A stretch of DNA of 6,457 nt from Clostridia bacterium (GCA_024404065.1 JAKSQR010000092.1:1-6457), one strand, 5' to 3'; positions 1 to 6,436 are shown, counted from the first letter of the stretch. Made by a program: numbers and translations. Notes: generated from the letters alone by a model not told the origin.

Positions 1-961
1 CTATCTCAATATACTTACCTACAAATTCTTTTACCTTGCCGAAGTATTTTTCGGGGTCTTTGTAGGCGGAAACTGCGTGGAGGGCGCCCTCAATGGTGAG
101 CATTTCCTTATCCTGTGCGCCGCAGGCTTCATAGAGTGGCTCCATCATATAGTAGGGTACGAAGGTATCCTTATCACCGTGGATAAATAATGTAGGAGTT
201 TTGGAGTGAACTATTGCCTTGATGGGTGATGCCTCTCTGAAGGGGAAGTTGCCACGATGGAAGGAGATTATATTAACAGCCTCTACTATTGGACCGCCTG
301 CAATGTGGAACATCTCCTCTGCCTGGCTGCAGAATTCCTCCCATGCGGAGGTATAACCGCAATCCTCAACTGCCACCTTAACGTTTTCGGGGATTTTTTC
401 GCCTGTTACCATCATTGTGGTTGCGGCACCCATTGAAACGCCGTGAATTACAATCTCAGCATCGGGGTTAAGCTCTATTACATAATCAAGCCAGTCAAGT
501 ACAATGAATCTGTCATAGAAGCTCATGGATGTATATCTGCCCTTATCCATACCGTGACCTACAAGGATAGGTACGCATACATTAAAGCCCCACTCAAGGT
601 ACTGCCTTATCTGCCTTACCATAGTTTTGGGGGTATCTGTGTAGCCGTGTACAACCATTGCCCACTTATTTGTTTTTTCCTCTGCAAAGTAAACCTTAGC
701 GTAGGAATCACGCTGCATTCTCCTGCTCCAGATAACTGTATGAGCCATTGGGTGGTCATCATACCACTGGTCATCCTCGTGCTTTAAGGTGCATTCATCC
801 CAGAATTTCTGCTTTTCGGGGTTTACAAAAAGCCCTTTTCTCTTGATGAAATTCTTAACATCAATGTTTACAAAAGCCTCATAGGCTATTTCGCCTATTG
901 CAAGGTATGCAACGCCTGCACCCAGGGCAATTTTGCCTGCTGTTTTAACTAACTTTTTCAT
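1..961 (-). CDS. Alpha/beta hydrolase, YqkD/COG1073-like, probably membrane-anchored (3' end cut by window edge)
   Basis: Reading leftward from ATG 961-959, the frame stays open for 320 codons and leaves the window without a stop, so the C-terminus is missing, probably by only a few residues. The protein has a basic then hydrophobic N-terminus (about residues 1-30, MKKLVKTAGKIALGAG...), which could be an uncleaved membrane anchor. The alpha/beta-hydrolase hallmarks are in order: an oxyanion-hole strand ending in HGYT (105-108), nucleophile elbow G174-V-S176-M-G178, an EDCGYTS segment (199-205), acid region HGDKDTFVP (261-269, likely D265) and catalytic His H295. This layout matches the clostridial YqkD/FrsA-like serine hydrolases; the natural substrate is unknown (ester or amide). 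It is the third gene of the tyrS block, starting 2 bp after the HAD stop. Its Shine-Dalgarno AAAGGGG (969-975) lies in the final HAD codons, suggesting translational coupling. Confidence 0.9.
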   Translation of the reverse strand, partial: MKKLVKTAGKIALGAGVAYLAIGEIAYEAFVNIDVKNFIKRKGLFVNPEKQKFWDECTLKHEDDQWYDDHPMAHTVIWSRRMQRDSYAKVYFAEEKTNKWAMVVHGYTDTPKTMVRQIRQYLEWGFNVCVPILVGHGMDKGRYTSMSFYDRFIVLDWLDYVIELNPDAEIVIHGVSMGAATTMMVTGEKIPENVKVAVEDCGYTSAWEEFCSQAEEMFHIAGGPIVEAVNIISFHRGNFPFREASPIKAIVHSKTPTLFIHGDKDTFVPYYMMEPLYEACGAQDKEMLTIEGALHAVSAYKDPEKYFGKVKEFVGKYIEI

Positions 962-963
962 AG

Positions 964-1737
964 TTATTCCCCTTTCAGAAGAAATTTTTCTATTGCTGCA
1001 CCAACTCCACCCTCTTTATTTGTAAGGGTGATATAATCTGCCACGTCAAAAAGCTCCGGCTGTGAGTTTGCCATTGCAATGCCCATACCTGCCTTGCGCA
1101 GCATATTTTTATCATTATCTCCGTCACCGAAGGCCATTGAATTACCCTGTGGTATGCCCATAAGCTCCAAAAGGCTCAGCATACCATCTGCCTTGTTGTT
1201 ACCCTTAACGGTAATGTCATAATAGTGACCGAATTTATAGTAGGTAATATCCTCCTTATAGGATATAAGCTCCTCCTCAGGGAATGAGCGGGCTACTGCA
1301 AGCACCTGTATGGGGTCATCCCCTCTTTTACGCATAAAATCTGCATAATCTGTAACAGGTATTTCAATATCAGCTTTTTTGCGACCTCTGCCAACTGCAT
1401 TGTAGCTGTGGTTAAAGCCTTCAAAAACAAACCAATACTCCTTGCTGTCAAAAAGCCTTTTGGCAAGCTTTTCAATTACATCCTCCGGCATAAAGGAGGT
1501 GCGTATAAGCTCACCCTGAAGCATTAAGGCGGTGCCGTTACCGCTTACTACCCCGTCAACCTCTATCTGGTCAAAAATCTTCTGGGGTATGTTGCCGTAG
1601 GACCTGCCCGTATTTATAAACACCTTGTGACCTAATTCACGGGCTTTCCTTAAAGCAACTATATTACGCTCAGGTATTACCTGATTTTCAACTGTAAGGG
1701 TGCCGTCTATATCAAGAAACAACGCAAAGGGTGTCAT
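964..1737 (-). CDS. Cof-type HAD-IIB family phosphatase
   Basis: This is a cytosolic haloacid dehalogenase-superfamily phosphohydrolase of 257 aa, a usual length for the Cof/YwpJ/YidA group. Motif I is D9-I-D11-G-T-L (nucleophile D9, general acid D11), motif II is T43 in INTGRS, motif III is probably K182 in KGNNKADG, and motif IV is GDGDND (204-209), which binds Mg2+. A C2-type cap lies between motifs II and III (about 80-175), where this family sets substrate choice. Known relatives act on sugar phosphates, nucleotides or flavin-type phosphates, often promiscuously; the sequence does not say which one applies here. The start ATG (1737-1735) shares one base with the tyrS stop. Possible Shine-Dalgarno elements GAGG (4 nt upstream) and AAGG (10 nt upstream) lie within the tyrS end. 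All catalytic residues are intact. Confidence 0.93.
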   Translation of the reverse strand: MTPFALFLDIDGTLTVENQVIPERNIVALRKARELGHKVFINTGRSYGNIPQKIFDQIEVDGVVSGNGTALMLQGELIRTSFMPEDVIEKLAKRLFDSKEYWFVFEGFNHSYNAVGRGRKKADIEIPVTDYADFMRKRGDDPIQVLAVARSFPEEELISYKEDITYYKFGHYYDITVKGNNKADGMLSLLELMGIPQGNSMAFGDGDNDKNMLRKAGMGIAMANSQPELFDVADYITLTNKEGGVGAAIEKFLLKGE

Positions 1738-2978
1738 TATGCCTCAACCTTATGGAATGTCTTTTTACCTGACTTAACGATAATTGCCTTCTCAGCAAGG
1801 CTCTCTTTAGTGTATGAAGCGTAGGTATCAAGCACCTTTTCGCCATCAACAGAAATACACTTATCAGTTTTAACAAGCTTTACAGCCTTACCCATTGAGG
1901 GTGAGATGCCTGTTTTAACAAGGATTTCTACAATATTGATTTTGCCGTCTGTAAAGTCATCATCAGTAAGCTTTGTGGTGGGCATATTAGCTGTGTCACC
2001 GCCGCCACCGAAAAGTGCTCTTGCGGCAGACTGTGCCTTCTCAGCCTCTTCCTCGCCGTGTACAAGCTTTGTAAGCTCATAAGCAAGAATTTCCTTAGCC
2101 TTATTAAGCTGTGCGCCTTCCCACTTATCCATAGCGTCAATCTCCTCAAGAGGAAGGAAGGTAAGCATACGGATGCACTTGAGTACATCTGCGTCACCTA
2201 CATTACGCCAATACTGATAGAAATCGTAGGGTGAGGTCTTCTCAGGGTCAAGCCATACAGCACCTGAAACTGTTTTACCCATCTTTTTGCCTTCTGAGTT
2301 AAGAAGGAGGGTAATTGTCATTGCCTGTGCCTTTGCGTCAGCCTCTTCAAGACCAAGCTTTTTACGGATAAGCTCACGACCACCGAGCATATTGCTCCAC
2401 TGGTCGTCACCGCCAAACTGAAGGTTACAGCCGTATTTATTGTAGAGCACGTAGAAGTCGTAGCTCTGAAGAATCATATAGTTAAACTCAAGGAAGGAAA
2501 GACCCTTTTCCATTCTCTGCTTGTAGCACTCTGCACGAAGCATATTATTAACTGAGAAGTAGGGACCTACCTCACGGAGAAGCTCAATGTAGTTAAGGTC
2601 AAGAATCCAATCAGCATTATTAACCATGAGAGCCTTGCCCTCAGAGAAGTCAATAAATCTGCTCATCTGCTTTTTGAAGCATTCGCAGTTGTGCTGAATT
2701 GTTTCAGGTGTAAGCATTTTACGCATATCGCTCTTGCCTGAGGGGTCACCAATCATACCTGTGCCGCCGCCGATAAGTGCAATAGGCTTGTTGCCTGCCA
2801 TCTGAAGCCTTTTCATAAGGCAAAGTGCCATAAAGTGACCTACGTGAAGTGAATCAGCGGTAGGGTCAAAGCCGATATAGAAGGTAGCTTTACCATTATT
2901 AACAAGGTCTCTGATTTTTTCCTCGTCTGTTACCTGTGCTATAAGTCCACGTGCCTGGAGTTCTTCGTAAATACCCAT
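1737..2978 (-). CDS. tyrS: Tyrosyl-tRNA synthetase (TyrRS, class Ic)
   Basis: This enzyme charges tRNA-Tyr with tyrosine through a tyrosyl-adenylate in the cytosol. The protein is 413 aa, close to the usual 400-425 aa of bacterial TyrRS. Visible landmarks are YIGFDPTADSLHVGH (34-48, with HVGH as the HIGH signature), GGGTGMIGDPSG (70-81), the tyrosine-pocket segment YMILQSYDF (167-175; Y167, Q171 and D174 by family analogy), GGDDQWSN (189-196), and the class I lysine loop KMGKT (232-236), the usual TyrRS form of KMSKS. An anticodon-arm linker follows, then a C-terminal S4-type RNA-binding domain (about 347-413). The start ATG 2978-2976 is supported by Shine-Dalgarno GAAAGGA and by the expected N-terminus MGIYEELQARGL. 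It heads the leftward operon and has its own promoter. Confidence 0.98.
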   Translation of the reverse strand: MGIYEELQARGLIAQVTDEEKIRDLVNNGKATFYIGFDPTADSLHVGHFMALCLMKRLQMAGNKPIALIGGGTGMIGDPSGKSDMRKMLTPETIQHNCECFKKQMSRFIDFSEGKALMVNNADWILDLNYIELLREVGPYFSVNNMLRAECYKQRMEKGLSFLEFNYMILQSYDFYVLYNKYGCNLQFGGDDQWSNMLGGRELIRKKLGLEEADAKAQAMTITLLLNSEGKKMGKTVSGAVWLDPEKTSPYDFYQYWRNVGDADVLKCIRMLTFLPLEEIDAMDKWEGAQLNKAKEILAYELTKLVHGEEEAEKAQSAARALFGGGGDTANMPTTKLTDDDFTDGKINIVEILVKTGISPSMGKAVKLVKTDKCISVDGEKVLDTYASYTKESLAEKAIIVKSGKKTFHKVEA

Positions 2979-2988
2979 TTTAATACAT

Positions 2989-2995
2989 TCCTTTC
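2989..2995 (-). promoter_or_regulatory. Ribosome binding site of tyrS
   Basis: On the minus strand this reads GAAAGGA. The AGGA core ends 10 nt before the tyrS ATG, within the usual range, and supports the chosen start. Confidence 0.75.
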
Positions 2996-3016
2996 GGGCA
3001 ATAAATTATCCATTTT

Positions 3017-3045
3017 ATTTTATATTATATAAAGTGGTTTGTCAA
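3017..3045 (-). promoter_or_regulatory. Sigma-A-type promoter driving tyrS-HAD-hydrolase
   Basis: On the minus strand, a perfect -35 TTGACA (3045-3040) is followed after 17 bp by -10 TAAAAT (3022-3017, 5 of 6 matches to TATAAT). The surrounding DNA is very AT-rich. The predicted transcription start is near 3010, giving a leader of about 30 nt before the tyrS ATG, just enough for the ribosome binding site. This is the clearest promoter in the window. It is predicted by pattern only. Confidence 0.75.
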
Positions 3046-3170
3046 CAATGCCGCCCCTGATTTTTAAGTTTATTATGGAATTTTCCCTTTAATTCTTTAC
3101 AAATTTACATCCCTTTTTTTGTTAAATATTCGCATATATTTTTACCTGTTAAAATGATAAGATAAGCTTG

Positions 3171-3176
3171 TATGAT
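3171..3176 (+). promoter_or_regulatory. Possible -10 box for the phosphoesterase operon
   Basis: TATGAT matches the sigma-A -10 consensus at 5 of 6 positions and would place transcription start near 3183, inside the adjacent inverted repeat. No good -35 lies 16-18 bp upstream (the best is around 3147-3153, GTTAAA or TGTTAA), so the promoter may be weak or activator-dependent. An alternative, TAAAAT at 3150-3155 with TTCGCA 15 bp upstream, cannot be excluded. Confidence 0.35.
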
Positions 3177-3177
3177 T

Positions 3178-3192
3178 GTGTACTTGGTACAC
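3178..3192. promoter_or_regulatory. 15-bp perfect inverted repeat, candidate operator
   Basis: GTGTAC-TTG-GTACAC has perfect 6-bp arms around a 3-bp centre. It begins one base after the possible -10 box and ends 34 bp before the phosphoesterase start, where repressors of Firmicute operons commonly bind. As RNA it would be a small hairpin with a 3-nt loop and no U-run, so a terminator is unlikely. The binding protein is unknown and no regulator gene is in the window. Confidence 0.45.
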
Positions 3193-3214
3193 TATGCAAA
3201 AATTAAACCGAAAT

Positions 3215-3219
3215 GAGGT
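3215..3219 (+). promoter_or_regulatory. Ribosome binding site deciding the start of the first phosphoesterase
   Basis: GAGGT lies 7-8 nt before ATG 3227. The two upstream in-frame ATGs (3176 and 3194) have no comparable site, so 3227 is preferred. This start also puts the hydrophobic signal segment close to the N-terminus. Confidence 0.7.
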
Positions 3220-3226
3220 AAACCCT

Positions 3227-4171
3227 ATGCTTCTTGACAGCATTCTTGCAAAAATCTTTTATAAGCTTTTCTTAGTATTTTTCTCAGTTTACATTGCAGC
3301 AAACGGCGCACCTGCCACCCCCTCACAGGATAATGTGATTAAGGCAAGTGATGATGCAGTTGCTTCATTTGTAATTATAGCAGACCCTCAGCTTGGCTCT
3401 CTGCTGCCTGAGAGATATTCACTTTTCCAGTCCGCTGTTAAGGATATTAAGGCAAGTGAAGGTCTTGACGCTATTGTATGCCTTGGTGATATGGCTGAGA
3501 ATGGCCTTGCTCTTGAGTATCAGCTTTATTATGACCAGCTTTCAGATTACGACATTCACTGGCTGGGCTGCGAGGGTAACCACGATATAAGACTGCGTGC
3601 ATATTCACAGAGCACAAAGCGTTTTGGCACATGGCTTAACACCATGAATAAGAGTGACGAAGCACCTACCGATACCTTCCACTACACCACTGATGTAAAC
3701 GGCGTTAAGTTTATTATAATGGGCTCTGACAGAACAGAATTTGAAGAGAATTACCTTAGCCCTGAGCAGCTTAACTGGGTTGATAAGGAGCTTCAGGCAC
3801 AGGGCGGCGAGCCTACCTTTGTAATAGTACATCAGCCCCTTAAGAATACAAACGGTCTCCCCGACGCATGGGGCAGCGCAATTAAATCTGCAGGCTCAAT
3901 CGGTAAGCAGAGCGATGAGCTTCAGGCAATACTTGATAAGTATGATAATGTTTACCTTGTAACAGGTCACGAGCATAGCGCATTTGAGGAGAATTACTAC
4001 TACGAAAAGGTTGGTAACATCAACTCTATAAATGTTCCCTCACTTACAGTAAATAAGGGTCAGACCTACGTTGTAGAGGTATTTGAGGATAGCGTTCAGT
4101 TTAAGGCAAGAAACCTTGTTACAGGTCAGTGGCTTCCTCAGTATGATGTAATAATTCCTATTGCTCAGTAA
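3227..4171 (+). CDS. Exported metallophosphoesterase with DxQ first motif (CPPED1-like)
   Basis: This is a calcineurin-like metallophosphoesterase of 314 aa from ATG 3227. The N-terminus has basic residues, a hydrophobic run (about 10-25, ending LFLVFFSVYIAA) and an AxA-type cleavage site (A28-P-A30), so export is predicted; there is no lipobox cysteine. The metal-binding motifs appear in order: D53-P-Q55, G87-D88 with N92, G117-N-H-D120, H202 in VIVHQP, and GHEH (247-250). These predict a two-metal site that hydrolyses phosphate mono- or diesters. The usual Asp-x-His of motif I is Asp-Pro-Gln, as in the CPPED1-type ADPQ motif known to me from family knowledge. The substrate is not determinable. 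It is the first gene of a three-gene rightward operon, 21 bp ahead of a second exported phosphoesterase. An extension to 3176 would add 17 unconvincing residues and include the inverted repeat. Confidence 0.88.
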   Translation: MLLDSILAKIFYKLFLVFFSVYIAANGAPATPSQDNVIKASDDAVASFVIIADPQLGSLLPERYSLFQSAVKDIKASEGLDAIVCLGDMAENGLALEYQLYYDQLSDYDIHWLGCEGNHDIRLRAYSQSTKRFGTWLNTMNKSDEAPTDTFHYTTDVNGVKFIIMGSDRTEFEENYLSPEQLNWVDKELQAQGGEPTFVIVHQPLKNTNGLPDAWGSAIKSAGSIGKQSDELQAILDKYDNVYLVTGHEHSAFEENYYYEKVGNINSINVPSLTVNKGQTYVVEVFEDSVQFKARNLVTGQWLPQYDVIIPIAQ

Positions 4172-4192
4172 TTATAAATTCGGGAGATAATT

Positions 4193-5668
4193 ATGAAAAA
4201 ATCCGTTTTTAAGGCAGTTTCTCTTTTACTTGCTTTTTCCCTTCTGGTTTGTGTATTTACACCTGCCTTTGCAGAGAGCAGCAAGGATGAAACTCCCTTC
4301 AGAATAAGCGTTAGTGTAAATGGTGATACCGGCACACAGCGTGGCTTTACCTGGTACACAAAGGATAATACCGATTCACTTATTGAAATTAACTGCGAAA
4401 ATGCAAAAATCACATATAAAGATGTAACCGAGTGGCAGGGTAACTACTGCCATCAGGCTGTTGTAGCAGGTCTTACCCCCGGCGAAACCTACGAATACAC
4501 AGTAGGCAGCAAGGCTGTGCAGAGTGACAAGGGTACATTCACTACCGACAATAAAGACAGTGAAGTTAATTTTATTGCTATTGCTGATGTACAGGCAAGC
4601 AGTGAAGAGAATTTTATGAAGGGTCTTGATACTCTCCTTGCTGCAGAGGAAACTATGCCCGATGCTGATTTCACAGTAAATCTTGGCGACTTTACAAATG
4701 AAAGCGACAATACCGAGTGGGACACCTACGATAAGGTATTTGGCACAGCTAATATGGATTACACCATTGCCCCTGTTGCAGGCAACCATGACGGCTTTAA
4801 CAGACCTTACTGGTTTAACAATATGTTCTGCCTTGACACTACCGAGAGTGTACAGGTTAAGAATGGTGTAAACTACAGCTTTGATTACGGCAACTGCCAC
4901 ATTGCTGTGCTTAACACAAACGATATGATGTCAGTAACCCTTGCACAGATGAAGTGGCTTAAAAATGATATGAATGGCACCGATAAGGATTGGAAAATCG
5001 TAGCCATGCACAAGAGCCCCTACACACTTGGTAAGGACGGCAAATGGCCTGATGCCCTCTACCTTTCAAAGAGCCTTACAAAGGTATTTGATGAGTGTGG
5101 TGTGGACCTTGTTATGAGCGGTCACGACCATCAGTATATAAGAACAAAGGCACTTAAAAACAATAAGCTCAGTGATGATGGTACAGTTTACGTGCTTGCA
5201 GGCACAGCAGGCTCAAAGCGTTATGAAATACGCAAATTCCTTGCAGGCACATATATGCGCACAAGCTTTATAAACACCATGATTATTCAGAAGAATGGCT
5301 ATGGCAATTACTGGGATGGCAAGAGCTGGGATAACACCGACGAAAAGAATATCGGTGGCTGCTTCAACACAGTTTCAGTAAATGGCGGCAAGCTTACATT
5401 TAACAGCTACATTCTTTCAGATGAGCTTACCAATGCTGATGGCAGCAGACTTATAACAAATACAGATACATCCACTCTTACAAAAGAGACAGGCAAAAAT
5501 AAAATCACCTTTACAGGTGACAACACAACAAGCGAAGCAGAGTATAACCTGAGCATAATTCCAAGCTTCTGCTGCCTTGCAGTTTACGCATTCGGCGAGT
5601 GGCTGCCTAAGTTTTTATACTCTGTGCCTGCAATACTTAAGAGTGTAATTGTAGACGATACTTTTTAA
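4193..5668 (+). CDS. Exported metallophosphoesterase with PAP-like fibronectin-type N-domain
   Basis: The 491-aa protein starts at ATG 4193 after Shine-Dalgarno GGGAG (4182-4186). Residues 1-27 form a classic signal peptide (MKK, hydrophobic core, AFA then ESS), so it should act outside the membrane. Residues about 34-118 resemble the fibronectin-like N-terminal domain of purple acid phosphatases (GFTWYT, then AVVAGLTPGETYEYTVGS and GTFTT). The catalytic domain follows: D132-V-Q134, G165-D166 with N169, GNHD (197-200), H273 in VAMHKSPY, and GHDH (310-313). The Tyr ligand of true purple acid phosphatases (GDxxY) is absent, since this reads GDFTN, so it is PAP-like in architecture but not expected to be a purple iron enzyme. 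After about residue 440 comes a linker and an unusual hydrophobic tail (453-487). The probable role is extracellular phosphoester hydrolysis; substrate unknown. The stop lies 18 bp before the GDPD gene. Confidence 0.9.
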   Translation: MKKSVFKAVSLLLAFSLLVCVFTPAFAESSKDETPFRISVSVNGDTGTQRGFTWYTKDNTDSLIEINCENAKITYKDVTEWQGNYCHQAVVAGLTPGETYEYTVGSKAVQSDKGTFTTDNKDSEVNFIAIADVQASSEENFMKGLDTLLAAEETMPDADFTVNLGDFTNESDNTEWDTYDKVFGTANMDYTIAPVAGNHDGFNRPYWFNNMFCLDTTESVQVKNGVNYSFDYGNCHIAVLNTNDMMSVTLAQMKWLKNDMNGTDKDWKIVAMHKSPYTLGKDGKWPDALYLSKSLTKVFDECGVDLVMSGHDHQYIRTKALKNNKLSDDGTVYVLAGTAGSKRYEIRKFLAGTYMRTSFINTMIIQKNGYGNYWDGKSWDNTDEKNIGGCFNTVSVNGGKLTFNSYILSDELTNADGSRLITNTDTSTLTKETGKNKITFTGDNTTSEAEYNLSIIPSFCCLAVYAFGEWLPKFLYSVPAILKSVIVDDTF

Positions 5669-5673
5669 TCAGA

Positions 5674-5680
5674 AAGAAGG
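5674..5680 (+). promoter_or_regulatory. Ribosome binding site deciding the start of the GDPD gene
   Basis: AAGAAGG ends 6 nt before ATG 5687 but only 3 nt before the in-frame TTG at 5684. The spacing favours the ATG, removing one residue from the longer reading. Confidence 0.7.
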
Positions 5681-5686
5681 TTTTTG

Positions 5687-6436
5687 ATGTTTGTAATAGC
5701 TCACAGAGGTGCTTGTAAATATGCACCGCAAAACTCCCTTGAAGCCTTCAGAATAGCCTCAGAGCTTGGGGCAGACGGAGTTGAAACTGACGTAAGAGTA
5801 ACTAAAGACGGCAAGCTTGTGCTTTGCCACAACACAAAAATAAATAAGCTCTCAAATGGTAAGGGCAGGGTTTCAAAGCTTTACTATGAGCAGCTGCAGA
5901 CCTACGATTTCGGCTCATGGTTTGGCTCCCGCTACGAAAATACCACCATACCCACATTAAAGGAATTTCTTGATGTGATGAAGGATACCAACGCAGGCAT
6001 AATTGATATTGAATTAAAGCCTGTAAGCGGTAATGATTTAAGCTTTGTTGCGGAGCTTTTATATGAGGCAGAGAAGGCAGGGCTTACAGATAAGCTGCTG
6101 ATTTCCAGCTTTGATTACAAAATACTCAATAAGGTTAAATCACTTAATGAGAATGTAAAGGTGGGTTTCCTTTACCCGAGAGCTGGTGTTAAGGCTATTA
6201 AAGACTGGGTTAAATCCCCCATTGATATGGCTTTAAGGTTTAATTTTGATTACCTTCTCCCCTTTATGGGCTACACAAGTGAGGCACTTATAAGAAAGGC
6301 TCACAAAATGGGGCTTAAGGTAGCACCATGGACCATAAACGAAATAACCGACGCCCACAAGCTTATTCAGTGGGGCGCAGATGGTCTTATTACCGACTAC
6401 CCCAACATTATGAAAAATAAAATTGAATCCATGTAA
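5687..6436 (+). CDS. Glycerophosphodiester phosphodiesterase family protein (UgpQ-like, cytosolic)
   Basis: This 249-aa TIM-barrel enzyme belongs to the family that splits glycerophosphodiesters into glycerol-3-phosphate and an alcohol. Its length equals that of the compact UgpQ type. Motifs seen are H6-R-G (catalytic His), E33-T-D35 in GADGVETDVRVTKDG (metal ligands), H48 (second catalytic His), E109 in DIELKP (metal ligand), SSFDY (140-144), and the C-terminal strands APWTIN (213-218) and GADGLITDYP (230-239). There is no signal peptide, so it should work in the cytosol, unlike the two exported phosphoesterases upstream. A minor oddity is that the usual HD after the DG-LV strand is H48-N49. 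It lies 18 bp after the preceding stop and is probably cotranscribed. The window ends 21 bp after its stop, so a following gene or terminator cannot be judged. Confidence 0.94.
   Translation: MFVIAHRGACKYAPQNSLEAFRIASELGADGVETDVRVTKDGKLVLCHNTKINKLSNGKGRVSKLYYEQLQTYDFGSWFGSRYENTTIPTLKEFLDVMKDTNAGIIDIELKPVSGNDLSFVAELLYEAEKAGLTDKLLISSFDYKILNKVKSLNENVKVGFLYPRAGVKAIKDWVKSPIDMALRFNFDYLLPFMGYTSEALIRKAHKMGLKVAPWTINEITDAHKLIQWGADGLITDYPNIMKNKIESM

Larger units (their letters stand above)
2979..3226. other. Divergent intergenic spacer between the tyrS and phosphoesterase operons
   Basis: This 248-bp, strongly AT-rich spacer contains no credible gene. It holds the leftward tyrS promoter on its left side, a short GC-rich patch (about 3050-3058) just upstream of that promoter's -35 box, a T-rich stretch (3081-3145), and a possible rightward -10 box followed by a 15-bp inverted repeat on its right side. 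No T-box motif, tRNA or terminator-like hairpin was seen. The two operons must be transcribed outward from here. Confidence 0.8.

Noticed and set aside
443..787. A 114-codon open frame on the plus strand
   Set aside because: It lies wholly opposite the well-supported alpha/beta hydrolase on the minus strand, has no family resemblance, and is a shadow frame.
2273..2287. KMGKT instead of KMSKS in TyrRS as a possible defect
   Set aside because: Bacterial TyrRS enzymes normally have a K-x-G-K-T form of this loop, so this is ordinary.
3039..3048. TTGTCAACAA palindrome as a Rex-type or other operator
   Set aside because: It coincides with the -35 box TTGACA and its flank, is only 4-2-4, and lacks the longer spaced arms of a Rex site, so chance is enough.
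3077..3095. Small inverted repeats GGAA-TT-TTCC and GAATT/AATTC in the spacer
   Set aside because: These are short and AT-rich, as expected by chance in such DNA, and have no terminator-like stem or position.
3176..3226. Longer start for the first phosphoesterase at ATG 3176 or 3194
   Set aside because: Neither ATG has a good Shine-Dalgarno, and the added residues are polar and would bury the signal segment. ATG 3227 has GAGGT at proper spacing.
4376..4900. A 174-codon open frame on the minus strand, with hydrophobic content
   Set aside because: It is antisense to the catalytic and N-terminal domains of the larger phosphoesterase, which show every family motif. No ribosome binding site or known family supports it.
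5684..5686. TTG start for the GDPD gene
   Set aside because: It is only 3 nt from the ribosome binding site; the next codon ATG (5687) is better spaced and is a stronger start codon.
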